Assembly (NCBI GenBank): GCA_018806915.1
Contig: JAGKQI010000079.1
Location: forward strand, 709,001-773,000
Direction: 5' to 3'
Source of the DNA: Phytophthora colocasiae
Taxonomy: Eukaryota; Oomycota; Peronosporomycetes; Peronosporales; Peronosporaceae
DNA length: 64,000 bases
Of the stretch, positions 18,909 through 28,873 are shown one piece after another (the first letter of the stretch is position 1; the number at the start of each line of letters is the position of its first letter). The position numbers were made by a program, and so were the translations under genes. The notes under the pieces are model-generated. The model did not search any database and was not told the origin of the DNA. It was given only the letters and a program-made list of their open reading frames with translations.

Positions 18909-19713
18909 AGTCGTTGACCAAAGTGAACAACTCTGTCAGCTTGTCCAAATACTCGTCCACAGTCTTCGCATACAGGAGAAGATCATCAATCCACACTAGC
19001 AGGTGTTCGTACAAAAGAGAAGCAAAGCACCGCTCGATAGTTGCTTGGAAATACAATGCTGCGTCCGAACACCCTTGTGGTACACGTCTCGGGGTGAATA
19101 TTTTCCTATGCGTCATGTAAGACAGGATTTCCTGTGATTCTTCGTCTAAAGGTAATTGCCAATAACCCTTTATGAAGTCGAACAACCCGAAGAACAAGCA
19201 CCCAGCTACTCGTTCTAAGTCCACATCCAAGTTCGGCATAGTTCCAACGAGAGGCTCCACTTGAGCGTTCACCGGTTTGTAGTCGGTCGTTTGCCTGTAC
19301 TCGTTTGCACCACCTGCCTTCTTAACCGGCAGCGCAGGGCATGCCCACCTCGCGTTCGGGTTCTCATAGACCCAGCCAAGACTGACCAACGTGTTGTTGA
19401 AGTCCTCCAGAAAACGCTGTAGTTCAGGCGAATACTTCCTAGCCTTAGTCTTGTACGGCTTAGCCCCAGGCTTTAGCCGCACTTTCAGGGGTGGCACTTT
19501 AGCTGGCGGGTCATCTCCAAGTTTCACACGCCAAATATCGTACATGAAAATCACAGTTCGAAGCCGCTCCACTCGATCACTTGGGAATCCTTCGTCCAAT
19601 GCTCGAGCGATCATCAACTCCACTGCTTGCTTAATTTCATCCTCGTCTATCCTGCTTACAGCAGGATCCTCGACAATATCATCATCATCGACACCGTCGG
19701 ACCAGGCCAACAA
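18898..19713 (-). CDS. Gypsy-1 reverse transcriptase
   Basis: Ty3/gypsy RT fingers and palm: PYKTKARKYSPEL, WVYENPNARWACPALPVKKAGGANEYRQTTDYKPVN, FGLFDFIKGYWQLPL and VPQGCSDAALYFQ. The catalytic box is LVWIDDLLLYA, with Trp where most relatives have Tyr, but both metal-binding Asp are present. It is out of frame with the protease (one base missing about 19724) and with the downstream RT/RNase H frame (one extra G in a GGG run). If these are not sequencing errors, this copy cannot make a full polyprotein. Confidence 0.9.
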   Translation of the reverse strand: MLAWSDGVDDDDIVEDPAVSRIDEDEIKQAVELMIARALDEGFPSDRVERLRTVIFMYDIWRVKLGDDPPAKVPPLKVRLKPGAKPYKTKARKYSPELQRFLEDFNNTLVSLGWVYENPNARWACPALPVKKAGGANEYRQTTDYKPVNAQVEPLVGTMPNLDVDLERVAGCLFFGLFDFIKGYWQLPLDEESQEILSYMTHRKIFTPRRVPQGCSDAALYFQATIERCFASLLYEHLLVWIDDLLLYAKTVDEYLDKLTELFTLVNDFGF

Positions 19714-19715
19714 CT

Positions 19716-20159
19716 CTAGTTGCTGTCGACGTCAATTCCCAGCATGGTCAGTACATCCTGACCAAGTAGGAAATCATCATCACCTTCAACAATCAGACAC
19801 TCCACCGGAGTGTGGATGTTGACAGGTCCTGCTGCCGTCCGTAACGACAGCTTGAGGTACGCGACCTCCTTCACCTCCAATGACTGCCCTCCAACTAAAT
19901 CACACGAGACCGGTTGGCGCAGCTTCACAATTTCGATTTCCGTTCCTTTTAGTTTCTCCACGTCTCCACGAGAGATACACGACTTGTACGCCCCACTATC
20001 TGCACAATAGGGCAGCTCGAGTAAGTCGTTCACCCGAACTGTTGGTTTGCCTTCAGGGAGACATTGTCTAATCCTTCGTAGGCGTGCGTTGCCTCCCCTG
20101 ATTGAACGGTTGTCGACGATGCCCCTCGCCCTGTGTTGAGGTGCTAGTACTCTCCACAC
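19716..20159 (-). CDS. Gypsy-1 aspartic protease
   Basis: Contains the retropepsin active site YCADSGAYKSC (DSGA) and the second hydrophobic-Gly block LLGQDVLTMLG. It overlaps the end of gag by about 90 bases in a different frame, needing a +1 shift to be read as a fusion. Programmed +1 shifting is known for Ty3, but a mutation is equally possible. It would mature the polyprotein inside the virus-like particle. Confidence 0.85.
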   Translation of the reverse strand: MWRVLAPQHRARGIVDNRSIRGGNARLRRIRQCLPEGKPTVRVNDLLELPYCADSGAYKSCISRGDVEKLKGTEIEIVKLRQPVSCDLVGGQSLEVKEVAYLKLSLRTAAGPVNIHTPVECLIVEGDDDFLLGQDVLTMLGIDVDSN

Positions 20160-21345
20160 GCGGGCAATCGCGAACTAGATGTCCTCCTCCACAATTGTAG
20201 CAACCCCTTTTACTACGGCCTCCTTGCCGCAATTCTCCCGCATCATTCACAACTCGACGGTCTTGGTCACTGCGCGAACGCTTACCCAGGTATTGCTGTT
20301 TGGGAGCTGAAGATCCTTTTTGTTTGTTTGCATTGTTCTTAGCAGAGTAGTTGGTGGCGCATTGGTTGCGTTTACCACCTTCTCTATGCACTGCCCCGTC
20401 AATCTTGGCATTGTCAAGTGCTTGTTCCATAATGAGGTTGAACAGCACAGGTACACTCGATTTGGCTCCAGGCGCCCTAAAGTCGATTTCATTCTTGACC
20501 TTTTTCTTCAGTCTTGCAGGCAATCCATTCACCAAGATCTTACACTTCTTCTTCGTCCAATCCTCAGTCTTAAAAAGACTCACGAGTCCGTTGGTGCGTA
20601 TCAGCATGTTGCATGCGTGGAAGTAATTAGTAACTTGAGCTTCCACATCACCATGACTCTCCTCCATTGACAGTTCTCGCTTGAACAGCTCTTCGATGTT
20701 TGGTAGTTGCCTGTTTTTGAAGCTCTCCACCGTCTTCATCACCCAATCCCACAGGAACTCCTCCGTGAGCTCGGACTTTTCCTTCACCCAGACGACTTCA
20801 CACAACGTGTCCAGCAAAGCTTCATCGAACGAGTTGCGTACGCTCGTCATTACTGCGTCTAGCGATTCACCTGTCGTTTTGCAACGAGCCTTAAAAGCTT
20901 CTTCATACTCGAGTCGCAGGTCCAGCCATTTCGTCATCCCGTCATGGGAGATATCCGTCACTTTAGGAGCAGTCACAATCGTAAAGATCGGCTGCGGCAC
21001 CGTGGGGTGGCTGCTGGTCAGTGCTCCGTTCGTCACTTCTCCATCCTGCCTCGCCTCCTGTCCATTAGCTTGCTGCCGTGCAGCTCGGCGTGTTGCGACT
21101 GTTCCACGTTTTCCTCTTGCTGCTCGACCACGTCCTCTTGGTTGGTCGAAATCACCTGTCGCACTTCCAACGGCACCAACCGACACAGTCGGTTGCGCCG
21201 GGCTGTCATCTTCACTTGCGGTAGATGTGACCACTCGGTCACTGGTGTCCGAGCGAGTCGTTCGTCTTGAACGCAGAACTCGCGTCGTAGAAGTCTCACT
21301 TGCTCCACTTGCCATGTTGGCCGCATTGTCCGTCGATGTAGCCAT
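20068..21345 (-). CDS. Gypsy-1 gag (capsid and nucleocapsid)
   Basis: 425 residues from ATG at 21345, ~40 bases inside the 5' LTR. A basic, Arg/Gly/Ala-rich N-terminus precedes the capsid-like helical part (TKWLDLRLEYEEAFKARC, LFKRELSMEESHGDVEAQVTN). A CCHC zinc knuckle follows near the end (CYNCGGGHLVRDC). It forms the particle that packages the element RNA. Confidence 0.88.
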   Translation of the reverse strand: MATSTDNAANMASGASETSTTRVLRSRRTTRSDTSDRVVTSTASEDDSPAQPTVSVGAVGSATGDFDQPRGRGRAARGKRGTVATRRAARQQANGQEARQDGEVTNGALTSSHPTVPQPIFTIVTAPKVTDISHDGMTKWLDLRLEYEEAFKARCKTTGESLDAVMTSVRNSFDEALLDTLCEVVWVKEKSELTEEFLWDWVMKTVESFKNRQLPNIEELFKRELSMEESHGDVEAQVTNYFHACNMLIRTNGLVSLFKTEDWTKKKCKILVNGLPARLKKKVKNEIDFRAPGAKSSVPVLFNLIMEQALDNAKIDGAVHREGGKRNQCATNYSAKNNANKQKGSSAPKQQYLGKRSRSDQDRRVVNDAGELRQGGRSKRGCYNCGGGHLVRDCPRVESTSTSTQGEGHRRQPFNQGRQRTPTKD

Positions 21346-21382
21346 CTTCCGTTGTCGAACCTTAGTTCACTAAAGTTAACTT

Positions 21383-21616
21383 TGTAGTCGGTCCACGAAC
21401 ACTTATTAGGGAAGCTGGTGGCTTCCTTGGATCCTTGCTTGTATTGATGCTGATTCAGAAGTGAGCTCTACTCTTGCTCCAGAGCTCCAAGAAAACGGAG
21501 GTCTTCGAGCCTAGTCCTCTAGCAATGATCCTACAATCTCTACCACCAGCTCGGTCTCGGTACCTTATCCGAGTCCCAGTGAGTAGGCACGTCTTACACG
21601 TCTTCGACCCACTACA
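21383..21616 (-). repeat. Gypsy-1 5' LTR
   Basis: 234 bases, same as 16204-16437. Followed outward by target duplication CCTTC at 21617-21621. Confidence 0.95.
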
Positions 21617-21878
21617 CCTTCTCACTAGTTGACTGTCCGGACGTTGTGCAGTTCGGGATTGATCCAGCCAAGTCCTGCATGACCGCGACACAGTCTGTAG
21701 CCGAGCAGGGAGGCACGATGAGGATCATGATGTTGCTACTGGACCACGGGGAGCAGGCACTTGTTGCTGCAGCAGCGGCGTACGCGTCCGTGATACTTTT
21801 CTCCTCGGTGTCGGTACATTCCACCGCGCTGGTTGTCCCAATTAAGCAGAGAAATATAACGGAGACCAGGCGATGCAT
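21617..21878 (-). pseudogene. Elicitin-like protein 5, 5' part (start codon, signal peptide, first five Cys)
   Basis: ATG at 21878, signal peptide (MHRLVSVIFLCLIGTTSA), then VECTDTEE, SACSP, PPCSATDC and PNCTTSG: five of six Cys of a first elicitin domain. The frame then runs into the LTR of Gypsy-1. The sixth Cys and two further domains lie 5.4 kb away at 15342-16203. The insertion is between Cys5 and Cys6. The leader resembles those of elicitins 7-9. Confidence 0.88.
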
Positions 21879-22005
21879 GGTAGAGATGGAGTGTTTTCAG
21901 GTGTGCGCACCAACTGTGATCCGGAAAGCAAGTGATGCGTGGACGGCACAAGCGATACACGCCGGAGTGTGGGATAGCTGATTTATCAAATTGATGTGCA
22001 TACCT

Positions 22006-22581
22006 TTAGTAGAAGTGCAAGAAGCCTAGAGCAACTATTCCCGGTCCGATCCATGTTATTTGACTCCGGGAAGCTCTGGAACTACCTACGAACTGACTTC
22101 CGCTGTTCGAGGAAGCTGAAACTTCATCCATCACGGCGCTTCCCGACGCTGAAGACGGAGTCCTGATCGAGATCGTTGAGTTGGAATGGAAGAGGATGGA
22201 AACGGGCTCTGTGGAATTCCCCTGGTTGCAATGTGCGAGTGAATTGAACGCATCCGATTTTTTGTTGCTGTTCTCGTAACCCTCGAGGAAGTAGTTGCAG
22301 TCTGGTAGCGATTCCTCTAGGTTCTGTAGCGCTGGAGTACACAGTGAAGCGCATTCGGATTCCATGTGAATCTCGTACTTGTCGACTGTCGATTCGTTGG
22401 CACATCCGGTGAGTGCTGCAACGCCGATAAAAAGTTTCCTCATGATCATTATCTCTTGTGCTGAGCAGTTCTGAGCTGAAGGTGTCCAGTCCGATGCATT
22501 AGAAGATAGAGTAGAGTTCAACGACCAGGAAGACGCGAGCGACAAGTTCATCAGCAGCAACACAACGGATGAGAACTTCAT
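22006..22581 (-). CDS. Elicitin-like protein 6
   Basis: About 191 residues from the ATG at 22581, chosen because it begins a good signal peptide (MKFSSVVLLLMNLSLASS). The frame is open further upstream to an ATG at 22734 that starts a second signal-like segment (LILQMLVVSLVFILSQFLQL), so an extended form of 242 residues is possible. The single elicitin domain has six Cys (NCSAQE, TGC, ESECASLC, PDC, HC) and the 'YENSNKK' block shared with the last domains of elicitins 7-9. The tail is Ser-rich and ends hydrophobic. Expected secreted and membrane-anchored. Confidence 0.82.
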   Translation of the reverse strand: MKFSSVVLLLMNLSLASSWSLNSTLSSNASDWTPSAQNCSAQEIMIMRKLFIGVAALTGCANESTVDKYEIHMESECASLCTPALQNLEESLPDCNYFLEGYENSNKKSDAFNSLAHCNQGNSTEPVSILFHSNSTISIRTPSSASGSAVMDEVSASSNSGSQFVGSSRASRSQITWIGPGIVALGFLHFY

Positions 22582-22761
22582 CGTTGATACAGGGAGACGA
22601 TTCAGGAAATGGCCAGCAAAAGCTGTGGCGTTCGGGCAAGACATTTCGCCAGCTGTAAGCTGTAGGAACTGGGAGAGTATGAAGACCAGAGAAACAACCA
22701 GCATCTGTAGTATCAGCGACGTATATCTTGCCATACGCTACGATGGATATGAATATCTAAC

Positions 22762-23679
22762 CTACAGCACCATTCCTGCAACTAGAACCACCAGTGCCAA
22801 CGCTTGGGTACACGATTGAATGGCTCTTGAAGCATCAGATTGCCCCGATGTCGATGAGAGGAAGACGGTTGTGCTGATGTAGTTCGCGGAGCTCGATCCG
22901 GTACAGTCGTCGATCTGCTTTAATAACGACGCCTTCTTGTTCGAAGACTCATAGTCGTAGTAGCAGTTCGGGATGTCTTCCGCGAGAGTTTTGAGCTGCG
23001 TAGCACAAGAAGATCCGCACTTGGTAAAGATGTAGATACTGTACGAGCTGAGAGTGGAGTCTGGCGTGCAGAAGGAGCTTTTGGCCGCTTCAGTGTACAA
23101 ACTTACGAGGTTGGAGACTTCCGACGTCGTACAACTGGTAGTAGAACTGGTAGCCGCTGGCGACGGGGTACTGGAACTGGAGGATCCGAGGTTCCAATCA
23201 GCAGACCCATCGGTGGATGTAGGCGCTGTCGTCGATGTGCCACTAGCGCCGCCTGGACGAGGAGCCAAAGTCGACAACGGAGCCAACGTCTGGAACGGGG
23301 CACTAGTTACAATGGGGGCAGTGGTTATCAATGGAGCGGCCGTCCGTGGGGATACAAATGGAGGGTCCGTCTCGATTGTATCTTCCCCGTTGCAGACTGT
23401 CATGGCATTCTGCACTTCGATCTTGTTGTTCACACCACTGACAGTGCAGTCTGGAAGCTGTTCACCGACTTGTTCCATCACGGAAACGCAGGACTTGGCA
23501 CTACATGGAGCGCTGACGAAGCTGGTCCCGACTGCGTATTGAGCACAAGAGGATGTCGTAGCAGCCCAACTCCAAATACTTTGACTGGACTGCCACTCGG
23601 CGTCCGTGCACTCAGCAGCATTGACAAGGTTCACTTGCAACAGTGAAAGAGCGAGTGCCAATGAAATGGATCGGAGCAT
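22762..23679 (-). CDS. Elicitin-like protein 7, two domains
   Basis: 305 residues, ATG at 23679, signal peptide to about residue 21 (VNA|AEC). Domain 1 runs from ECTDAEWQ to TVC, with the six-Cys pattern and LPDCTVSGVNNK. A Pro/Ser/Thr-rich linker of about 85 residues (repeats of TAPLxTxAP) separates domain 2 (CTTSEVSN ... NCYYDYESSNKK ... DDC). The C-terminus is hydrophobic (ALALVVLVAGMVL). The architecture repeats in elicitin 9 and in the outer parts of elicitin 8, so these are paralogs from tandem duplication. Confidence 0.9.
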   Translation of the reverse strand: MLRSISLALALSLLQVNLVNAAECTDAEWQSSQSIWSWAATTSSCAQYAVGTSFVSAPCSAKSCVSVMEQVGEQLPDCTVSGVNNKIEVQNAMTVCNGEDTIETDPPFVSPRTAAPLITTAPIVTSAPFQTLAPLSTLAPRPGGASGTSTTAPTSTDGSADWNLGSSSSSTPSPAATSSTTSCTTSEVSNLVSLYTEAAKSSFCTPDSTLSSYSIYIFTKCGSSCATQLKTLAEDIPNCYYDYESSNKKASLLKQIDDCTGSSSANYISTTVFLSSTSGQSDASRAIQSCTQALALVVLVAGMVL

Positions 23680-24244
23680 AGCGACTCGAGATATTGTCGG
23701 TGAGGTCCGCGACTTGAGTGGTGCGGGAGATTTTGAAGAATGAACATGTCCAGTTAGTCGACACTCGAGCAGTAGTTTTGTGGATATTGTGCAATACCTG
23801 GTGTTTTCGCTTGCAGCTGGGGACAGAGTCCTGCTCGACTTTGGTTAGTGTAGTGTACCCGTTGATCTGGTGGCGAGAAAACTCGTGGAGAGCGCCGTAT
23901 GGTAAAGTTGTTTTGCTGTTTGAACTCGTTACACGTCGTTGCACTTGCATTGCAGCTGAGGTCACAACTTGTGACTCACAAGGACCGGGTGGTGCCGAGG
24001 TCGTGAAGACGCAGCTTTGTCACTTTTAAGCCAGAGTGTTGCAGTGGTGGCTAAAATATCACTTGCTTCCTCTTGACTTTTACTTCACCATGTGAATAGT
24101 GCAAGTGGTACGCGGTAAGGGATGGAATTAAAAGGGTCCACCTGCCGCAACCAGGTTGAGTGATGTTCATTCGATTGGCATTAGGATACGCTAGTTCATG
24201 TACAATGGCTCTGTCTGTCACTTTTCGGTGAGGAACGTCAAGTC
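23680..24244. other. Intergenic region between elicitins 7 and 8
   Basis: 565 bases; upstream region of elicitin 7 and 3' flank of elicitin 8. No gene, repeat or clear promoter motif seen. Confidence 0.5.
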
Positions 24245-25418
24245 CTACAAAGTTAGGAAGACTACAGCAAGGAGAATTGTCATGACTTGGAACGACGAAG
24301 CAAGGGTCGGCGGAGCGTCGCTCTCTGCGCCAGCGATGGATGAATCCAGATTCGTGTCGGGTAGTTCTCCAGACTCGGGGGCGAGCGTTTCCGAGCCACC
24401 CGAAGGTGTGGATATGGGCGCAGACGTAGAGGTTACAGTCGTGTCGTCGACTGTGCTGTCCGGGAATATCGTGACGGTGAGATAGTAGCTGAAAGATTCC
24501 TCACAGTCGTCGAGCTCTTCGAGCACGTCTCGCTTCTTGTTCATGAACTCGTAGTCGTAGTAGCAGTTAGGCAGTTCTTCACCGAGCTCTTTGATCTTGT
24601 CAACACACTCCGAGTCACAAGTCGTGAAGATGTAGACGCTGTATTCATTGACAGTGGAGTTCACTTGTAGCTGTCGAGACGTAGAGATCCCACATGTCGT
24701 TGACCTCAGTGGTCGTACAGCCCGTACTCGACGCTGTTGAAGCTGGCGTCGGTGATGACGGCGTTGTTGTATCTGTTGTGCCACCGGAAGTATCCGGTGT
24801 GTCTGAAGTCACGTCCGTGCAGATACCAAGTTCATCTGTCAGCTCCGCCTTCTCGTTGGTTCCGTCGTACAGACAATCGGGCAGAGCGCCAGCTAGCTCT
24901 ACCAGCACACTAATGCAACTTGTAGCCGTGCACGGCATATTAAACCTCACTAAGAGCTCGGAAGTTGTTGCGTAAGACATACACGCAGAGGTAGCGGCTG
25001 CTGCGTCGTACAGATCTTCAGTGCTCTGGGCCTCGGCTGCCGTACAGTCCGTAGTGGATGTCGACGTCGGTGTCGGCGTTGTTGTGGTTGTGGTTGTGTC
25101 CGTCGTTGGGGATCCGGTATCACCTCCGTTGCAGACTGTTAGCGCATTCTGCAGCTCGACCTTGTTGCTGACACCACTGAAGGTGCAGGCCGGGAGGTCA
25201 TCTGCCAAACCCTCCATGACATTGATACAACTTGTCCTGGTACATGGAGCGTCGATGAACACGGGGTTCGTTGTTACAACGTACGGTGCACAGGCAGATG
25301 TGGCAGCGGCACCGTCCCAAAGGGAAGCAGCGTAGTTCGCTTCCGAGTCGGTACATTCAGCGGCATTCGACGTCGAACAAAGCGACGCTAGTAACAGCGT
25401 TAAGACTAGTTGGTGCAT
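24245..25418 (-). pseudogene. Elicitin-like protein 8, three domains, frameshift near 24660
   Basis: The ATG at 25418 starts a good signal peptide (MHQLVLTLLLASLCSTSNA). Domain 1 (ECTDSEAN...TVC), a Thr-only linker and domain 2 (DCTAAEAQ...GIC) are intact, and domain 3 begins at GCTTTEVND. At about 24655-24670 the frame shifts; the rest of domain 3 (VNEYSVYIFTTCDSEC ... NCYYDYEFMNKK ... DDC) and the hydrophobic tail continue in another frame to 24245. Compared with elicitins 7 and 9, a base and probably a few codons around the second Cys of domain 3 are affected. It is either a recently broken gene or a sequence error. Confidence 0.82.
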
Positions 25419-26070
25419 TGATTGAGAAGACGCTTGAGTGGGGCGAAGACGATCGAGAAATGACAAGTAAAGCGTATGTCGGAGAAAGCGTATCCATATA
25501 GGATGTTGAAGTTGTGTTCTCTTGTGATTTGTATGGCTTTCGGACTGCGCTATGGCAACTAAAACGACGCCGTACTGTATCCGCCTTCAACGACTACCAA
25601 TGGGTTGAACGAATGTGCTGACCATCAGGCAGTGACCGTGGACGCGCTACCCGCAAGCAGAAGTCTCGTGTGCAGTGCACAGTTTGTCAGTGACGCTAAA
25701 TTGGCTCGCTACAAGCTCGTTGACCACGGGGAGCGGCTAATCTTTGTGAAAATGGTACTCGTCCTTTAATGCGCCGCATAATCACTGTGTCAGACATGCT
25801 GCCTTTGATTCTTCCTTCAATAACGTTATCATACCCGCAATGGATTGATGTGAGTGTAGCTATCAACCTGAAGAATAGCTGTAGCTAGCGATATGCTGTA
25901 ACATCCATCCAGAGCTAAAAGAAGAGTTGAACTCTGCTTGTTGCGCGTGCTTGAAGTCGCATACATATTTGTTAGTGATATGATCATCACAAACGTGTTG
26001 GCTACAGCCTTCGTTTTGGCGAATACCTTCAGCAAGAATGTCCTGAATCAACCTGGATTTTCCTAGCTTA
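25419..26070. other. Intergenic region between elicitin 8 and the Harbinger element
   Basis: About 650 bases with no supportable gene. It includes the elicitin 8 promoter region and ends at the TTA target site of the Harbinger insertion. Confidence 0.5.
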
Positions 26071-26452
26071 TTAGGGCCCGTTTGGATCCACGTCGAAATC
26101 GCAATAAATTGGAATAGATTGTGCTTTACAACATAACGACATTTTCCGTCTCATTGTGGTTCCAAACACACATCCAAAACGCGATCTTCTTGGTCACAAT
26201 TATCTAACCACGATACACGGCTTCGATTGCGGATCCAAACAGACCTGGCAAAGTTTGCGTTTGGCCTATGAATTCTCGATCCTGAAAATTCTGGTCTGAG
26301 CAGAATTTTTTTATTGCAAAGCGCGGGAAAGCTCGACGTCACTAGGAAACCATCGTGTGAAGGTGATTGCTTCTAGCTGCTGATGCTTGCAAACGCGCCA
26401 CCGCTGTCGGGGCTCAATGCTTCACGTCTTGTCGTGTATTAGATTGACAAGG

Positions 26453-27435
26453 ATGTCAGGCTCTGGACCTCCTCGCGCTTCATGGGACCCCGAGAAGGAC
26501 AAGTTCCTGATAGATGCGATGACAGATCAAGCTCGAGCCGGCAAGCGCTCTGACTCTGGCTTCAAGAAAGAGGCTTGGGCTGCCGCCACCAAGGAAATGA
26601 ACGATAAATTTGGACTTCAACTCGTCAAGCAGCAGATCAAGAGTCGTCTGCAAATGGCAAGCACGGGAGTAGCATGGTATTGATGGTGTGTTCTAATATG
26701 TGACTGTCTGGTGTCTAGCTGAAAACAAAGTATACAGCAGTGTCTGATATGCTTTGTGCTTCGGGATTTGGGTGGGATGCCGAGCGTAATGTGGTGTTGG
26801 TTCATGACGATGTGTGGGCGGAATATGTGACGGTATACTGCCTAAGGACCCGAAATTCTCGCGCATCTACACTAACAATACTTGTTGTACGCTGTCAGGG
26901 ACATCCCAGGTGCGTCGACTTTCGCAGAACGCCGCTGCCGTATTATGACGAGCTCAAGGAGTTATTTAAGGGCACATTTGCTACGGGAGAGTACGCAATA
27001 ACTTCCGATGAGCCCAGTCCTTCGGATTTTGTTACGGGACCCTATGCCCCAGCAACTGGTTCGGAAAATCCTGAGGAAGAAGCCACAGCTGACGTTGTTG
27101 AGGCTACTACAGCCCCCTCAACTAGGGCGCCGCAGCAAGCGCAGCAAAACCCCAAGAAGCGCAGTCGCGAATCTGGGGGAGTTATGATCGCTGATGCGAT
27201 CAAAGAGATCGCCGGAGAGATGCACAGCCGCAATACCCGCCTCAAGGTGCTCCAGCCATCTCAAAAAGCAGTGAAAATTCTTCAAAAGAACTATGGAAAC
27301 CGCTTCGCTGCTGTTAAGATGGCTGCCGCCTTTGATGTCATGTTGGATGAACGCAAGGCGAAGCTTTTCGTTGTCATGGAAGAAGGCGACGTGTGTGATG
27401 TTTGGCTGGAGAACCAGCTGCAGCTACAAGGCTAA
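26453..27435 (+). CDS. Harbinger ORF1: Myb/SANT-like DNA-binding protein
   Basis: The ATG at 26453 (MSGSGPPRASW) is chosen because the Myb/SANT-like domain begins right after: ASWDPEKDKFLIDAM, SGFKKEAWAAATKEMNDKFG, QIKSRLQ. Two introns are inferred. The first is 26657-26718 with a GCAAGC donor (GC-AG type), which joins RLQM to LKTKYTAVSDM exactly as relatives read. The second is 26833-26898 (GTATAC...TCAG). A conserved VWAEYV...PYYDEL block, an acidic/Pro linker with a KKRSRES nuclear signal, and a C-terminal helix follow. This protein helps the transposase reach DNA and the nucleus. Confidence 0.85.
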
Positions 27436-27510
27436 TTGAAACTACGGTAACCAACTGCCGTAAAGCATTTTTATTTGACGTTGCCACTTCCTGTGGTCTA
27501 TAAGACGTGC

Positions 27511-28873
27511 CTAGGAAGCTGGGCGACTAGGATATGAATCCCACATTGCTCGTGCAAGCCGATCTCTGAAAGCTTTTGCTTCTGCATCCGTTGAACGCCT
27601 TCTAATGTGTGTTGCTCTGTTACTTGCACCCCCATCGCTTTCGATTAACTCTTCATTTTCCAGCTCACCTTGAGGATCGTCCTCGGGGTCATCTTGGCGT
27701 CGGATGAAGTTGTGTAGCACACAACACGCTAGCACAATTCTGGCTTGTGTAGTAACACTGTATTCAGGTGCACGCAGCAAGATAGGAAACCTGCGCTTTA
27801 AAACACCAAAGGCCCTTTCAATAATGTTTCGGGCTTGTGCATGGCGCAGGTTGTACAATTCCTTGTAATTTTGAGGACTACCAGCACGAGAAGACATGTT
27901 ATTAGTAGTACTAAACGTATATCAAGTGGTGCAATATCTCACCGCTCATTCACTTGCCCCCATTCTCGAAGATGATATCGGACTCCACGATATGGGGTCA
28001 TCACTTCCATTGAAAGTCCGTAGCCGGCATCACCCAAATCAAAGAGTCCTGGTGGAGTGGTAAAACCTTTGCGCCGCGCATCTGCTAATACGGTGGAGTC
28101 CGCTGCCGATCCTGTGAAGGTATGGTAATGTCAAAAGTTACCAGAAAACAAAATAATAGATAGCGCTCACCTTCCCATCCAGCTACAACAAAAGCAAACT
28201 GCATATCAAATGTGCAGGCGGCGAACACGTTCTGACTAAGACCTCCTGTGCGGTCTCGATAAGGTTTCGCATCTCCATCGCTAATAAACGCAGGGATATG
28301 AGTTCCATCAAACGCTAAGCGACAGTTGGCAAAATGATCAGCAAATCTTGGCTTCTGGGAAAGAACTTCTGATGCTGTTGTTGGCTGCACGATATACGTG
28401 GGTGCGAGAGCGCAAATAACATCGAGAACAGAGTGGAAATGTCTGCATGCAGACATTTCGTTTTAGCGTATGACAACAACGCCATCAATAGATGGAGTAC
28501 CTTACCTGTGAACCGTTTCCCCACTATGCTGGAAGCGTTCTTGGAGTTCGCTATTCGATGCACCACGGGACAAGCAATAGAGAAACATCGCGACTTTCTC
28601 GTTTGTCTGAACGTCAGCCCAAGAGGATAATGGGGCAGCCCGCTCAACAATCGTGCACAAGTTCCGGAAGACACGCTTCGGCATTCTTAGGTTCTCAAAT
28701 ATTCGTGTAGGATTTCCCTCCACAAGCTCAGCAACCCACGCTGCTCCAGTGAGCACGGATGTCCTACATGGGGACTTGCAGATATGGCGCACGCTGTAGT
28801 ACCCGGCTGTGAGGGCAACGATCCGCGCCACTTGCTCCAATTCCTCGTCACTGCTGTCGTTCGTATCTTCCAT
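27511..28873 (-). CDS. Harbinger transposase (DDE_Tnp_4 type), four exons
   Basis: ATG at 28873. Exons are 28873-28506, 28442-28171, 28111-27943 and 27877-27511, all with GT-AG introns of 59-65 bases and clean frame joins. Catalytic blocks: LAFDGTHIPAF (first D), LFDLGDAGYGL (second D, in exon 3) and ARNIIERAFGVLKRRFP (E, in exon 4). A helix-turn-helix-like segment (LSRGASNSELQERFQHSGETVHRHF) precedes the DDE core, as in family members. No stop or shift interrupts the frame. It converges with ORF1, with about 75 bases between the stops. Confidence 0.92.

Larger units (their letters stand above)
16204..21616 (-). mobile_element. Gypsy-1: Ty3/gypsy LTR retrotransposon with chromodomain
   Basis: 5413 bases bounded by two 234-base LTRs (TGTAG...CTACA) that are identical by eye, flanked by the 5-base duplication CCTTC (16199-16203 and 21617-21621). 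The coding strand is minus: gag, protease, reverse transcriptase, RNase H, integrase and a C-terminal chromodomain, the order of Ty3/gypsy chromoviruses. The frame shifts at gag/protease, after protease (about 19724) and after RT (about 18905). A TGG-starting primer site is not visible next to the 5' LTR; the first bases there form the palindrome AAAGTTAACTTT. Identical LTRs indicate a very recent insertion into the elicitin 5 gene. Confidence 0.95.
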
